A stretch of 64,000 nt of DNA from Chersky-299 sp963749535 (GTDB lineage Bacteria; Actinomycetota; Thermoleophilia; RBG-16-64-13): positions 77,618 to 141,617 of the forward strand of contig CAVVNF010000016.1 in the NCBI GenBank assembly GCA_963749535.1. Direction: 5' to 3'. The position numbers were made by a program, and so were the translations under genes. Every line of letters starts with the position of its first letter. The first letter of the stretch is position 1. The notes under the pieces are model-generated. The model did no database searches. It was not told where the DNA came from and saw only the letters and a program-made list of their open reading frames with translations. Of the stretch, positions 49,219 to 57,742 are shown piece by piece.

Positions 49219-50662
49219 ATGGACACCAGCGCTGGTCCTTCCACGCCAAGGTTGGCGTGCCGTACTTTCCCCTCCGAGAGCTTCCTTCTTCCGGCTGTGC
49301 ACGTCTTCGATCCCGGGCGCGACGTCGAGCTGGTGGGCGATCTCCTGGTGGAGGGCGGACGTATCGCGGCCATCGGCGAGCGTCTTGATCGGCCGGCAGG
49401 AGTGACGGTCCTGGAGGGGCTCGCCGGCTGCTGGGTCTTTCCCGGCTTTGTGGACTCCCACGCGCACCTGCGCACCCCAGGCTACGAATATAAGGAAGAT
49501 CTTGCCTCGGGCTCGCTCGCGGCTGCATGCGGTGGCTACGTGACGGTGATCGCCATGGCGAATACTGATCCTGTCATCGACTCCGGTCCGGTGGCGGCCT
49601 GGGTGCTCGACAACGCCGAGAAGGAGGCGCTGGTGCGGATCGGCCAGGTAGGTTCGGCCTCCAAGGGACTAAAGGGCGAGGAGTTGGCAGAGATGTACGA
49701 GCTGGCGGACGTCGGGGTAGTCGCCTTTTCCGACGATGGCAAGCCGATCAGCGACGCCGATCTCATGCTCCAGGTGCTGCGATATGCGCGAGGCACGAGA
49801 CGGCCGGTCCTGCTGCACCTGGAGAACAAGAGCCTCTCGATGGACGGCGTCATGCACGAGGGACGCTGGAGTGCCCGCCTTGGATTGCGGGGGATCCCGC
49901 CGGCCTCGGAGTCGGGTCCGCTGGCGCGGGACTTGGAGATCATTCGCTACGTGGACGCCGAGGAGAAGCGGATCGCCGCCTGTGCGCGGCTCGGCGGCGC
50001 CGCGTCAGGCCGTTCGGCATCTGCAGGCCCCCCCGGCCGCGCGACTCCTCTAGTCCACTTCCAGCACCTCTCGGCGGCGGACAGCGTTCGTCTGGTTCGG
50101 GGGGCCAAGGAGCAAGGCCTTCCGGTGACGGCAGAAGCCACGCCGCACAACCTTCTGCTCACCGATGAGCTGCTGACGAGCTTCGACCAGAATCTCAGGG
50201 TCAATCCGCCGCTCCGTTCGGCGACTGACCGGGATGCGCTGGTGGCCGCTCTCGCCGACGGTACCATCGACTGCGTGGGCACAGACCACGCTCCGCATGC
50301 CCCACACGAGAAGGAAGTGCCCATCGAAGAAGCCGCCAGCGGCACCGTCGGGCTGGAGACTGCATTTGCGGCGCTTCACACGGGGCTGGTCCTCACCGGC
50401 AAGCTCTCGCTGGCGCCGGCTGGTGGAAGTCATGTCGAGCGGGCCTTGTCGCGTCCTGGGTCTCTCGGAGCCGAGGCTGGAGGTGGGCGCGCCTGCCGAC
50501 TTCTGCGTGGCCGACCTCGACGAGAAGTGGGTGGTCACGGTCGCGAACATGCGGGGCAAGAGCCGGAATTCCGCCTTCCTCGGCGAGGAGTTCATCGGGC
50601 GGGTGCGCATGACCGTGGTGGACGGGACCCGGCGGTTCTCTCGAGAGCGGGGGGAGGCCTGA
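49219..50662 (+). CDS. pyrC: Dihydroorotase (frameshifted)
   Basis: PyrC cyclises carbamoyl-aspartate to dihydroorotate. A type I dihydroorotase: the metal motif reads VDSHAHLRTPGYEYKED (usual DPHVHLREPG), then GGYVTVIAMANTDPVID, VTAEATPHNLLLTD, NPPLRSATDRDAL and DCVGTDHAPHAPHEK. A +1 shift near 50420 leads to VEVMSSGPCRVLGLSEPRLE and the C-terminal ADFCVADLDEKWVV. ATG 49219 is preferred because its ribosome site is the AAAGGA arm of the PyrR site. The stop overlaps carA. Confidence 0.92.
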
Positions 50663-51852
50663 TGTACCGGGGAGACATCCCGGGATACGTGGTGCTCAAA
50701 GACGGCACGGTGTTCGAAGGCTTCGGTTTCGCCAGCAACGGACAGGTGCTGGGGGAAGTGGTCTTCAACACCGGCATGACGGGCTACCAGGAGATCGCCA
50801 CCGACCCGTCCTACCACGGGCAGATGGTGACGTTCACCTACCCCATGATCGGCAATTACGGGGTGTCCGACCGTCTCTTGGAGTCAGACATAGTGCACTC
50901 CCGAGCCACCATCGTGCGCGAGATCAAGAACACCGCCTGGAACGCCACCTGCCCCGGAGCCTGGGTGGATTGGCTCGAAGCCCGGGGGATCGTCGGCGTG
51001 GCGGGTATCGACACCCGTGCGCTTACCCGGCGCATCCGCGAGCATGGGGCCATGACGGCATGCGTGGCCGCGGGCCCGGACGTCCACATCAGCGACTTGC
51101 TGGCGGCGACACACGGCTATCCGTCCATGGCCGGACGCGATCTGGCGAGCGAGGTGACCTGCCGGGAACCCTACACCTGGGGCGACGACACCGCTCCGTT
51201 CCGCGTGGTCGCCTACGATTACGGGATCAAACGCAGCATTCTTAGAAATCTTTCCGCTGTCGGTTGCCACGTCACCGTAGTCCCCGCCTTCTGGACTGCC
51301 GAACAGGTGCTCGAGCTCGACCCCGATGGTGTTTTTCTGTCGAACGGCCCGGGGGATCCGGCCGCGGTCGGCTATGCGGTGGACACCCTCCGCGACCTTC
51401 TGGGCCGCGTGCCCATCTTCGGCATCTGCCTGGGACACCAACTGCTCGCCCTGGCCGTGGGCTTTGCTACCTACAAGCTCAAGTTCGGCCACCGGGGGAT
51501 CAACCACCCCGTGCGGAACTACGAGACGGGCCGCATCGAGATCACGAGCCAAAACCATGGGTTCGCCGTAGAGCCGCCGGCGGTTGTGCTCGAGGCACAA
51601 GAGGCCGGTCGGGACCTTGCGTCTCTGGATGTCGCCGACATGGTGCTGCACTCCGATCGTGGCCCCGCGCGCGTCACCCATCTCAACCTCAACGACGGGA
51701 CGGTCGAAGGGCTCCGTCTGCTGGACATGCAGGCCTACTCTGTGCAGTATCACCCTGAGGCCGGTCCCGGGCCTCACGACAGTCACTATCTCTTCGGGCA
51801 ATTCGTTGAAGCTATGCAGCAGGGCCGCGGACGTGCGGCGTGCGTGGGCTAG
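50662..51852 (+). CDS. carA: Carbamoyl-phosphate synthase small (glutaminase) subunit
   Basis: CarA hydrolyses glutamine and channels ammonia to CarB for carbamoyl phosphate. The N-terminal half has LKDGTVFEGFGFA, VVFNTGMTGYQEIATDPSYH and IDTRALTRRIREHGAM. The C-terminal class I glutaminase has the catalytic Cys in FGICLGHQLLALAVG, ITSQNHGFAVE, and the His/Glu in VQYHPEAGPGPHDS. Intact, 396 residues. ATG overlaps the pyrC stop (TGATG). carB is not in the window; the next gene is unrelated. Confidence 0.96.
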   Translation: MYRGDIPGYVVLKDGTVFEGFGFASNGQVLGEVVFNTGMTGYQEIATDPSYHGQMVTFTYPMIGNYGVSDRLLESDIVHSRATIVREIKNTAWNATCPGAWVDWLEARGIVGVAGIDTRALTRRIREHGAMTACVAAGPDVHISDLLAATHGYPSMAGRDLASEVTCREPYTWGDDTAPFRVVAYDYGIKRSILRNLSAVGCHVTVVPAFWTAEQVLELDPDGVFLSNGPGDPAAVGYAVDTLRDLLGRVPIFGICLGHQLLALAVGFATYKLKFGHRGINHPVRNYETGRIEITSQNHGFAVEPPAVVLEAQEAGRDLASLDVADMVLHSDRGPARVTHLNLNDGTVEGLRLLDMQAYSVQYHPEAGPGPHDSHYLFGQFVEAMQQGRGRAACVG

Positions 51853-51927
51853 GGTCAGGCCACAGCCCGCGGTCCGGGCAGAAGGTCGACCGGACGTAGT
51901 ACTCAGATGCGAACCAGCGGAGGCGAC

Positions 51928-52254
51928 ATGTCAGCAGCGCAAGGGGCAGGTGGGGCGCCCAACGTGGAGATCAAGGTCCGGCTGTCGGAAGCCCTGGCGT
52001 CCGGAGTGTACGCCAACAGCATGATGGTGCAGCACACGGCAGACGAATTCGTCATGGACTTCATCATGGCCGTGGCCGGCACGGGTTCAGTGGTGGCGCG
52101 CGTCATCACCAACCCTTCCCACATGAAGCGAGTATTGCTGGCGCTGCAGGATAACGTGAAGAAGTATGAAAGCACCCATGGCACCATCCAGATGACCGGA
52201 TCGGAACCGCCGCTGAAGGTGGGCTTCCACCCGTCGGACGAGGGGCGCGCTTGA
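51928..52254 (+). CDS. DUF3467 family protein
   Basis: About 108 residues matching DUF3467, a small conserved bacterial family without known function. Core: GVYANSMMVQHTADEFVMDF, VVARVITNPSHMKRVLLALQ and DNVKKYESTHGTI. ATG 51928 follows GGAGGCGAC. It lies 52 bases ahead of the selenoprotein candidate, in the same direction, so the two may share a transcript. Confidence 0.8.
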   Translation: MSAAQGAGGAPNVEIKVRLSEALASGVYANSMMVQHTADEFVMDFIMAVAGTGSVVARVITNPSHMKRVLLALQDNVKKYESTHGTIQMTGSEPPLKVGFHPSDEGRA

Positions 52255-52306
52255 GGTGCTTGGGGCCGCGCGGCCGGCGACGGGACAGGGACATCGGAGG
52301 GGCGCG

Positions 52307-52771
52307 ATGATCGCGATCGGGGAGAAAGCACCGCTGTTCACCATGGCCGGCACGGACGGCCCGGTGGATTTGGGCGCGTTGCTGCAGCAAGGGCCGGTGG
52401 TCCTCTACTTCTTCCCGAAGGCCTTCACGCCGGGTTGAACGCTTGAGGCGGTTGAGTTCAACCAGCAGCTTTCCGAGTTTCAGCACCTGGGTGTGACGGT
52501 GGTGGCCACATCGGTGGATTCGCTTACCACGCTGCAGCGCTTTCGCGACAAGTACTCACTGGGGTTCCCTCTTGTGAGCGACAGGGACCGAACGCTGGGG
52601 GAAAGCTACGGGACGCTCAAGGGCGACTCGACCAGTTCGGACGAACGGGACACGGTAGTCATGGCACAGGACGGCACCGTCGTGCTGGCCTACCGCCGAG
52701 TCGGCGCGAAGGGGCACGCAGCCCAGGTTCTTGCCGATGCCAAGAAACTTCGTGAGGAAGGTCGACTCTAA
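52307..52771 (+). CDS. Peroxiredoxin (Bcp/AhpC-TSA type) with in-frame UGA at the peroxidatic site: candidate selenoprotein
   Basis: Reading TGA 52436-52438 as selenocysteine gives a complete 154-residue peroxiredoxin. The N-terminal IGEKAPLFTMAGTDGPVDL and VVLYFFPKAFTPG precede UGA; TLEAVEFNQQ and VTVVATSVDSLTTLQRFRDK follow in the same frame with no indel. In Bcp proteins this site is TPGCT, where Cys reduces peroxide. The usual second Cys five residues later is Val here, and no other Cys is present. Sec-containing peroxiredoxins are known in some anaerobes. A hairpin meeting the bacterial SECIS pattern follows. ATG 52307 has GGAGGGG upstream. Confidence 0.85.
52441..52466 (+). promoter_or_regulatory. 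Candidate bacterial SECIS element
   Basis: Immediately after the UGA, GGTTG (52450-52454) and CAACC (52459-52463) close a four-base AGTT loop. GCT (52441-52443) and AGC (52464-52466) extend the stem below a six-base bulge. The loop begins 16 bases after the UGA and has G in its first two positions. These are the features used to recognise bacterial SECIS elements, which bind SelB. Confidence 0.65.
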
Positions 52772-52772
52772 G

Positions 52773-54260
52773 GTGATATTCACGCATAAGTGGAGCCGGC
52801 GGGTGCTCTTCGGTCTGATCGTCTGCTTTTGCTTGGCCGGCTTGTCGGTCGCAACCGCAAAAGCTGACGCGGATACCAGCGCGCCGCCTGAGATGCCCAC
52901 CTACGATGTCGACGTCGTGGTCTTTGGGTCCCAGACCTCCGGCATCGCGGCGGTGCGGGAGATCACCCTGGCCGATCCCAGTCTGCGCGTCGCCTTCGTG
53001 TCCTGCGGAAACCTTCTCGAGACGCCGCTGGCGCAAGGATTGAGCGTCGAGGACGCGCGCGACAGCGGCAACGTCTCGGGAGGCATGTACAAAGAGTGGC
53101 GCGACGGGGTCGAGAAATATTATCGGCAGCGCGGGCTCAGTGCCTTCAACTCGCAGGGACGGCTCACCTATGAGCCTGAGGTGGCCGCGTCCGTGATGTG
53201 GTCGTTCGTAAAAGGTCCGTCGGCACCAAACGTCCGCTTCTTTTCAGCGAGTCTCGTCGCGGCCGACGATTCGGGCGCGCAACGCTACGTCGAGCTGGCC
53301 GTGGAAAACGTGGGCATCGTAAGGGTGAATACCAGCTACTTCATCGACGCCAGTGTCGAGGGCGACCTGGCCCGCATGTTGGGGGCGAGTTACCGCATAG
53401 GGCGAGACGAGACGGTCTACAACGATTCGGCCGGCATAACGCCGCAGTATCCGGGTCCGCAGAACGACTATGTCACGGCTCCTCAACGGTTTTCGCCTTT
53501 GCTGGTCCTCAAGGTGTATTCGCGAGGAAACGCTCCCCGCGTCGCCACCCTCTCCAATCCCGTGTACGACCCCGGCTCCTACGCTTCGCTCGGTCCGTTC
53601 AGCCAAAAGACCCTTACAGCGTTCAAAGCCAGCTGGAGCATGACCGTCGCCGTTCTTCCCAGCGCCAAGCGCGAACTCAACGAGGCCTGGAACGACTGGC
53701 CGGATGTGGGCTTGGCCTTTGATTGGATCTTCCATCCTGAAGACCGCGCGAAGATCAGGGCGCGGGTCCTTCAATGGTCGATCAACCGCGTGCGCTATCT
53801 CCAGGAGCACGGTTATCCGCGCGTGGGTATCGCGACGGTTCCGCAGAAGCTCTACATCCGCGAGGGCCCGCGCATCGTAGGGCTGGACACATATGACTCC
53901 ACGGACCTGGTGTCCCAGACCGTCAGAGAGTGCGTGGCCATCGGGTGCTACGTGGAGTACGACCGGCACGATAATTTCCTTCCCAACCAGATCGATACCA
54001 CCCGGTACGCCTACGTCCCGATGGGAACTCTACTGGCCAAGGACCATCCCTGGCTGGTGGTGTCGACCGCGATCTCCACCGACTTTCAAGCGTACAGTTC
54101 AGCCGTGCGCATGGAGCAAACCCGGGCCAATATCGGCGGGGCAGCAGGGGCCCTGATCGTCCAGGCTGCACATCTAGGCGTCGCTCCCGCCGCGGTCCCC
54201 TACGGAAATGTGCGCCAGGAACTGCTTTCCCGTGGCTACAAAGTGGACCCGGTGAACTAG
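52773..54260 (+). CDS. Exported FAD-dependent oxidoreductase (PF12831-like)
   Basis: From GTG 52773, one base after the peroxiredoxin stop, the protein starts with a signal peptide (WSRRVLFGLIVCFCLAGLSV, with an Ala-rich cleavage region). A dinucleotide fold follows (YDVDVVVFGSQTSGIAAVRE), then the FAD_oxidored family stretch VNTSYFIDASVEGDLARMLG with ASYRIGRDE. The C-terminal part has MGTLLAKDHPWLVVSTAIST and NIGGAAGALIVQA. The strict GxGxxG motif is altered (GSQTSG). About 495 residues. Substrate unknown. Tight coupling to the peroxiredoxin suggests an envelope redox role, an inference only. Confidence 0.75.
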   Translation: MIFTHKWSRRVLFGLIVCFCLAGLSVATAKADADTSAPPEMPTYDVDVVVFGSQTSGIAAVREITLADPSLRVAFVSCGNLLETPLAQGLSVEDARDSGNVSGGMYKEWRDGVEKYYRQRGLSAFNSQGRLTYEPEVAASVMWSFVKGPSAPNVRFFSASLVAADDSGAQRYVELAVENVGIVRVNTSYFIDASVEGDLARMLGASYRIGRDETVYNDSAGITPQYPGPQNDYVTAPQRFSPLLVLKVYSRGNAPRVATLSNPVYDPGSYASLGPFSQKTLTAFKASWSMTVAVLPSAKRELNEAWNDWPDVGLAFDWIFHPEDRAKIRARVLQWSINRVRYLQEHGYPRVGIATVPQKLYIREGPRIVGLDTYDSTDLVSQTVRECVAIGCYVEYDRHDNFLPNQIDTTRYAYVPMGTLLAKDHPWLVVSTAISTDFQAYSSAVRMEQTRANIGGAAGALIVQAAHLGVAPAAVPYGNVRQELLSRGYKVDPVN

Positions 54261-54313
54261 TACCGCGCTAGGGCGGCGGATCGTCCTGATCACCGGCCGG
54301 ACATGCGCTTCGG

Positions 54314-54579
54314 CTACTTGGCCAGGTCCTTCAGGTGCGGCACCGCCCTACCCCCGCCGCCTGCGGCCAGCGTCTGGTAGTCGGGGATACTGTAGATGCG
54401 GACACGGTTGTCTAGGAAATCGGAAAAGGCCAGCAGTTTGCCATCCGGGGAGACGTCGAGCCCGGTGCACTGGTTGCCCCCGACGATAGCGTCCAAGATC
54501 TTGCCCGTGGCGGTATCGATGGCTAGCACCGAACCCCATTCGGGGCCGGGGATGTAGTAGCTCGTTCAACGGCAATCTG
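54314..54579 (-). pseudogene. C-terminal fragment of a YVTN-type beta-propeller protein
   Basis: Minus-strand reading: SYYIPGPEWGSVLAIDTATG, then KILDAIVGGNQCTGLDVSPD, GKLLAFSDFLDNRVRIYSIP and a stop at 54314. The D-T-A-T-G-K and G-L-D-V-S-P-D-G-K units are the blade repeats of lactonase-like or quinoprotein beta-propellers. Only about two blades remain. The 5' side breaks off at the transposase remnant near 54562, so insertion or recombination probably removed the rest. Confidence 0.7.
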
Positions 54580-54716
54580 AAAGACGAACTCCTAAACGGC
54601 GAGCTCTTCTACACGCTCAAGGAGGCACAGATTCTGACCCCAACACTGGCGGAGAGAATACATGGCCAACCTCCCAGTTGAGCCGGCGAGGCCCGTCGCG
54701 AACAACGGCTAATGAT
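54562..54716 (+). mobile_element. IS3-family transposase C-terminal remnant
   Basis: The frame from 54562 reads SFNGNLKDELLNGELFYTLK then EAQIL, the conserved end of the DDE integrase domain of IS3-type transposases (ESFNGKLRDELLN...). A shift near 54632 would continue with WRREY, also a family feature (WRREYN). Nothing upstream of 54562 continues the enzyme; instead the beta-propeller fragment runs in the opposite direction. I see no terminal inverted repeats. A dead remnant. Confidence 0.75.
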
Positions 54717-54742
54717 GCATCCCCGCCGAGAGTCCGGCCTCT

Positions 54743-55933
54743 CTACTTGGCTGATATCAGTCCCTGCCCAGACAAGCCGAAGGTGGCAGAGAAATCTTCC
54801 TTGGAGAGCTGCTGCACGAGGTGAAGGGAGGCCTGCCCGGGGTCGCTCTTGGGAACACCGGGCGCACCCAGCCGCAAAGAGTACCAGTGACCGCTCAGCA
54901 AGTTCCCGCGTTTGTCGAGGCGAACGGTGAGGAGTCCAGACAGGTCGAGGTTGCCGGCTAACCCGAAGTTACCCCAGCCGGCAAAATCCCCGAGCGAATA
55001 GGCGATGAGGCGGCCCTTGTAGCGTTCGATGCCCCTAAGCACGTGGGGGCCGGACCCGAGAACGAGATCGGCGCCCGCATCAACGACGGCGTGGGCAAAC
55101 GACCGGGTTTGTCCGCGGAACTCGCCATAGGCGTACTCCGCACCCGTCGGGGTGTGAATCTGGTCGCTGCCTTCGGCCCCGGCGTGCATGACTACCACCA
55201 CGACGTCTGCCTCAGAAGCCGCTCGCCTGACGAGCTTCTGGGCCTGAGGGATATCCGCGAGGTTGGCCGTCCAGCTATACGGCGCGAAGCCGAGCACGGC
55301 GACGCTGATCCCGTTAGCCCGGAGTATGGTGATCTGGCCGGGAAGTCCCGTGTACCTGACGCCTTGCTTGGTGAGCGCGTGCTCGGTCTGCTCCAGTCCC
55401 GAGGCGAGGTAGTCGTGGGAGTGATTGTTGGCCAGGTTTACCAGGTCTATGCCGGCCCATTTGAGCGCCGCAGCGTTGGCGGGAGGAGCCTGGAAGGAAT
55501 AGGAGTTAGTCGAAGCCTGGCCGGAAGACTTTGAAGTTCCGCCGACCGACAGGGTGCCCTCGAGATTCACGATCATGACGTTGGGCCGCGTAAGTAAGTC
55601 GCGAACCTGTGAGAAGAGGGCGCGGCCCTGCTGTGGAGGATCGCCGTAGGCAGAACCGAGGGTGGTGTCACCGGCCCAGCCGATCTCTATGGTGGGCGGC
55701 GTCGTTGAAGTGGTGGTGGAAAGCGTGGGCTGCCTGGTGGCAACGGTCTCAGACGTGGTCGTAGCCGCTGCCGCCGTCTGCGCGTTGCCCGCTGAAGCCT
55801 GCGAGGCTATGGCCGCTTGCGAAAGGTTTGTTCTTTGCTGGGTGCCGGCGCACCCTCCGGCTAGGAGGGCAAGGCCGATAACCGCCACCGCCAGCAGCTC
55901 CGAAAACAGCTTCACTTCTCGGGGAATTCCCAC
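54743..55933 (-). CDS. CapA-family (PGA_cap) lipoprotein
   Basis: A 396-residue calcineurin-like metallophosphoesterase-fold protein of the CapA/PgsA family. It has a signal peptide with lipobox (LALLAGGCAG), a Ser/Thr/Ala linker to about residue 80, then IEIGWAGDTTLGSAYGDPPQ, VNLEGTLS, WAGIDLVNLANNHSHDYLAS, VVVMHAGAEGSDQI, GADLVLGSGPHVLRGIERYK and IAYSLGDFAGW, carrying the metal-site Asp, Asn and His residues. Families of this kind act in poly-gamma-glutamate capsule formation or surface polymer processing; the substrate is not known here. Intact. Confidence 0.88.
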   Translation of the reverse strand: MGIPREVKLFSELLAVAVIGLALLAGGCAGTQQRTNLSQAAIASQASAGNAQTAAAATTTSETVATRQPTLSTTTSTTPPTIEIGWAGDTTLGSAYGDPPQQGRALFSQVRDLLTRPNVMIVNLEGTLSVGGTSKSSGQASTNSYSFQAPPANAAALKWAGIDLVNLANNHSHDYLASGLEQTEHALTKQGVRYTGLPGQITILRANGISVAVLGFAPYSWTANLADIPQAQKLVRRAASEADVVVVVMHAGAEGSDQIHTPTGAEYAYGEFRGQTRSFAHAVVDAGADLVLGSGPHVLRGIERYKGRLIAYSLGDFAGWGNFGLAGNLDLSGLLTVRLDKRGNLLSGHWYSLRLGAPGVPKSDPGQASLHLVQQLSKEDFSATFGLSGQGLISAK

Positions 55934-56517
55934 GCCTCTCTCCCTACGTGGTCTTCAGCGGCTCCCAGAAGGATGAGAGAATGAGCCTGGGTGCGCGAAT
56001 ACGCGAGCGCCGTCTGGCTGGAACGGTAGCACGCTTCCTAGCGACCCGTCTCTGTCCTAGGTGTCATGCAATCACTTCAACCGTCAGCAGCGAGCCGTTT
56101 CAGACGCTTCTCGGGCCGCGGAGAAGACCTCGCTGGCGTGAAAGTGAGAGACCGAGGAGTACTGTCGACCGCCGCCACAACCTTCGGACTGACTCGCGAG
56201 ACCCAACACAACATCTGATGGTGATCGCTCCCGTTTGCGAAGCCTATCTCCCGGGACCGTTGTGATAGCCTCTAGTTACGCCGATTGGCATTCTGTCACC
56301 CCGCGATGAGACGCTTGGGCTGTAGTGGGTGGGAAAAGGGGGAACATCAGGCTTCTCCAGAGAGGTCTGCCGGCAGTTGGGCTCTCGACCGACGCGAGCA
56401 TCCCTGAGGAGCCAGCAGGTTTGTCGCCGTCGACGTTACCATCAGAATTGAACCACCCCAAAAGCGCCTGCCTCGGCTAAACCTGAAGGCGCTCTCCCCG
56501 CGGGGACTTCTGCTTGC
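55934..56517. other. 584-base non-coding stretch
   Basis: Between the divergent start of the CapA gene and the 3' end of the SanA-like gene I find no supported gene. Short open frames have no homology. A GGGGTGGTTCAATT-type sequence on the minus strand near 56448-56461 resembles some IS element ends but is isolated. Stop codons are common and codon bias is lost, consistent with decayed DNA in the accessory region. Confidence 0.5.
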
Positions 56518-57132
56518 CTAGAAGTGAACCTCGAGAAACGCCTCTACCCGGGCCGCCCATTCCCGCACGCTCACGCCGATGGTGGAGTAGGGCCGGATGT
56601 CGGCGGGAACCCCGATAGCTTGGATGCCCAGAGAGCGGGCCAGGTAGACGGATCGGGCGAGGTGAAAGCCTTGGGTAGGGATGAGCGCGCTCTTTATGTG
56701 GAAGACCTTCTGGGCTCGAAGCATGCTCGCGTGGGTGTCGAAGCCCTGCGGATCGGTAAGGAGAGCGGTAGCTGGCACCCCACGCTGGGTAAGGTAGCGG
56801 CGCATGACCCCTATCTCCTCATCACCGGGGCGCTCAACCGCGGAAAGGAGCAGAGTCTTTACCTTGCCTTCCCGGTAGAGAAGGAGGGCGGTATCCAAGC
56901 GATCCGCGAGCATGGGGGAGGGAGTACCGTTCGCATAGATACTGGCTCCCAGGACGATGGCGACCGGAGCCGAGGGAGCAGCTCTTGGCGTCCTGACGAT
57001 GAACGGTCTCGCGTCGTGCAGGATGAGTAGATTGACCGCGAGCGCGAAGAGAGCGACGGCCACAATCAGGCCGGACAAGGTAATCAGGGTCCAGAAGGCT
57101 ATGCGTCGGAGCCGCCGTGCTCTACCTGCCAT
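56518..57132 (-). CDS. SanA/YdcF-like DUF218 membrane protein
   Basis: A 204-residue protein with an N-terminal membrane helix (IAFWTLITLSGLIVAVALFA) and a DUF218 domain: APVAIVLGASIYANGTPSPM, LADRLDTALLLYREGKVKTL, GDEEIGVMRRYLTQRGVPAT and THASMLRAQKVF. This matches SanA, linked in enteric bacteria to vancomycin exclusion at high temperature, and YdcF-like proteins linked to envelope metabolism. Intact with ATG at 57132 and a modest ribosome site. Confidence 0.87.
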   Translation of the reverse strand: MAGRARRLRRIAFWTLITLSGLIVAVALFALAVNLLILHDARPFIVRTPRAAPSAPVAIVLGASIYANGTPSPMLADRLDTALLLYREGKVKTLLLSAVERPGDEEIGVMRRYLTQRGVPATALLTDPQGFDTHASMLRAQKVFHIKSALIPTQGFHLARSVYLARSLGIQAIGVPADIRPYSTIGVSVREWAARVEAFLEVHF

Positions 57133-57272
57133 GTCTTCCTGCCCTTGACGCCGCTACTGCCTGGGCGAGGGTAACACAGGGCCAGGGGCCAGCTTGCTAA
57201 GCGTGGATGACGAGGGTCCCCATTCTTCGACTTTCTGGTGCAAAGCGCTCCGGAGTCTCAGCCTATTCGGGT

Positions 57273-57653
57273 CTAATCGGCTACCGGCTCCAGGGCCGGG
57301 GTCTCGCCCTGCCAGAGGGCTTCCCAGCGCTTGGTCCAGAGAACCTTCCAGGGACTCGCAGCACTGCCGGCCAGGACTTCAACGCTGAACCGCTCCCGGG
57401 CCCGAAAGAGCTCCAGGGGGATGCGAAAGCGCAGGGTGGTCTGGAGGCCTTCCTCCAGGGCAAGCGGGGTGTCCCGGCCGCAAAAGGGGCCGATACTGTA
57501 GTGGAAGGCGGCCGCTTCGCTCCGTGCGCCCTCGCCCAGGACGCGAACCGGAATCCGCACGAGCACGAAACTGCTGTTGGTCGAGAGCTCACACGACTCT
57601 GACCCATGCTGCTCTACCGAGAAGATACCGACCTCCCTCGCCACGAGAATCAA
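57273..57653 (-). CDS. Hypothetical protein
   Basis: A 126-residue frame with normal high-GC codon use and a sensible amphipathic pattern (SSFVLVRIPVRVLGEGARSE, TTLRFRIPLELFRARERFSV, PWKVLWTKRWEALW). There is no signal, no membrane helix and no known domain. Two antisense frames also exist but look less protein-like. It might be the end of a longer frameshifted gene. I have no functional assignment. Confidence 0.5.
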   Translation of the reverse strand: MILVAREVGIFSVEQHGSESCELSTNSSFVLVRIPVRVLGEGARSEAAAFHYSIGPFCGRDTPLALEEGLQTTLRFRIPLELFRARERFSVEVLAGSAASPWKVLWTKRWEALWQGETPALEPVAD

Positions 57654-57742
57654 GTTCGCGTCCTAGCAGGAGCGGGAGACTCCGGGAAAGCTACGTAAGC
57701 TGACGCCCGTTGAGATTTCTGTTGCAGAACCTAGACGGCCAA

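Noticed and set aside
56440..56465. Possible insertion-sequence end
   Set aside because: A single short motif resembling some IS termini, with no partner repeat and no transposase frame nearby.
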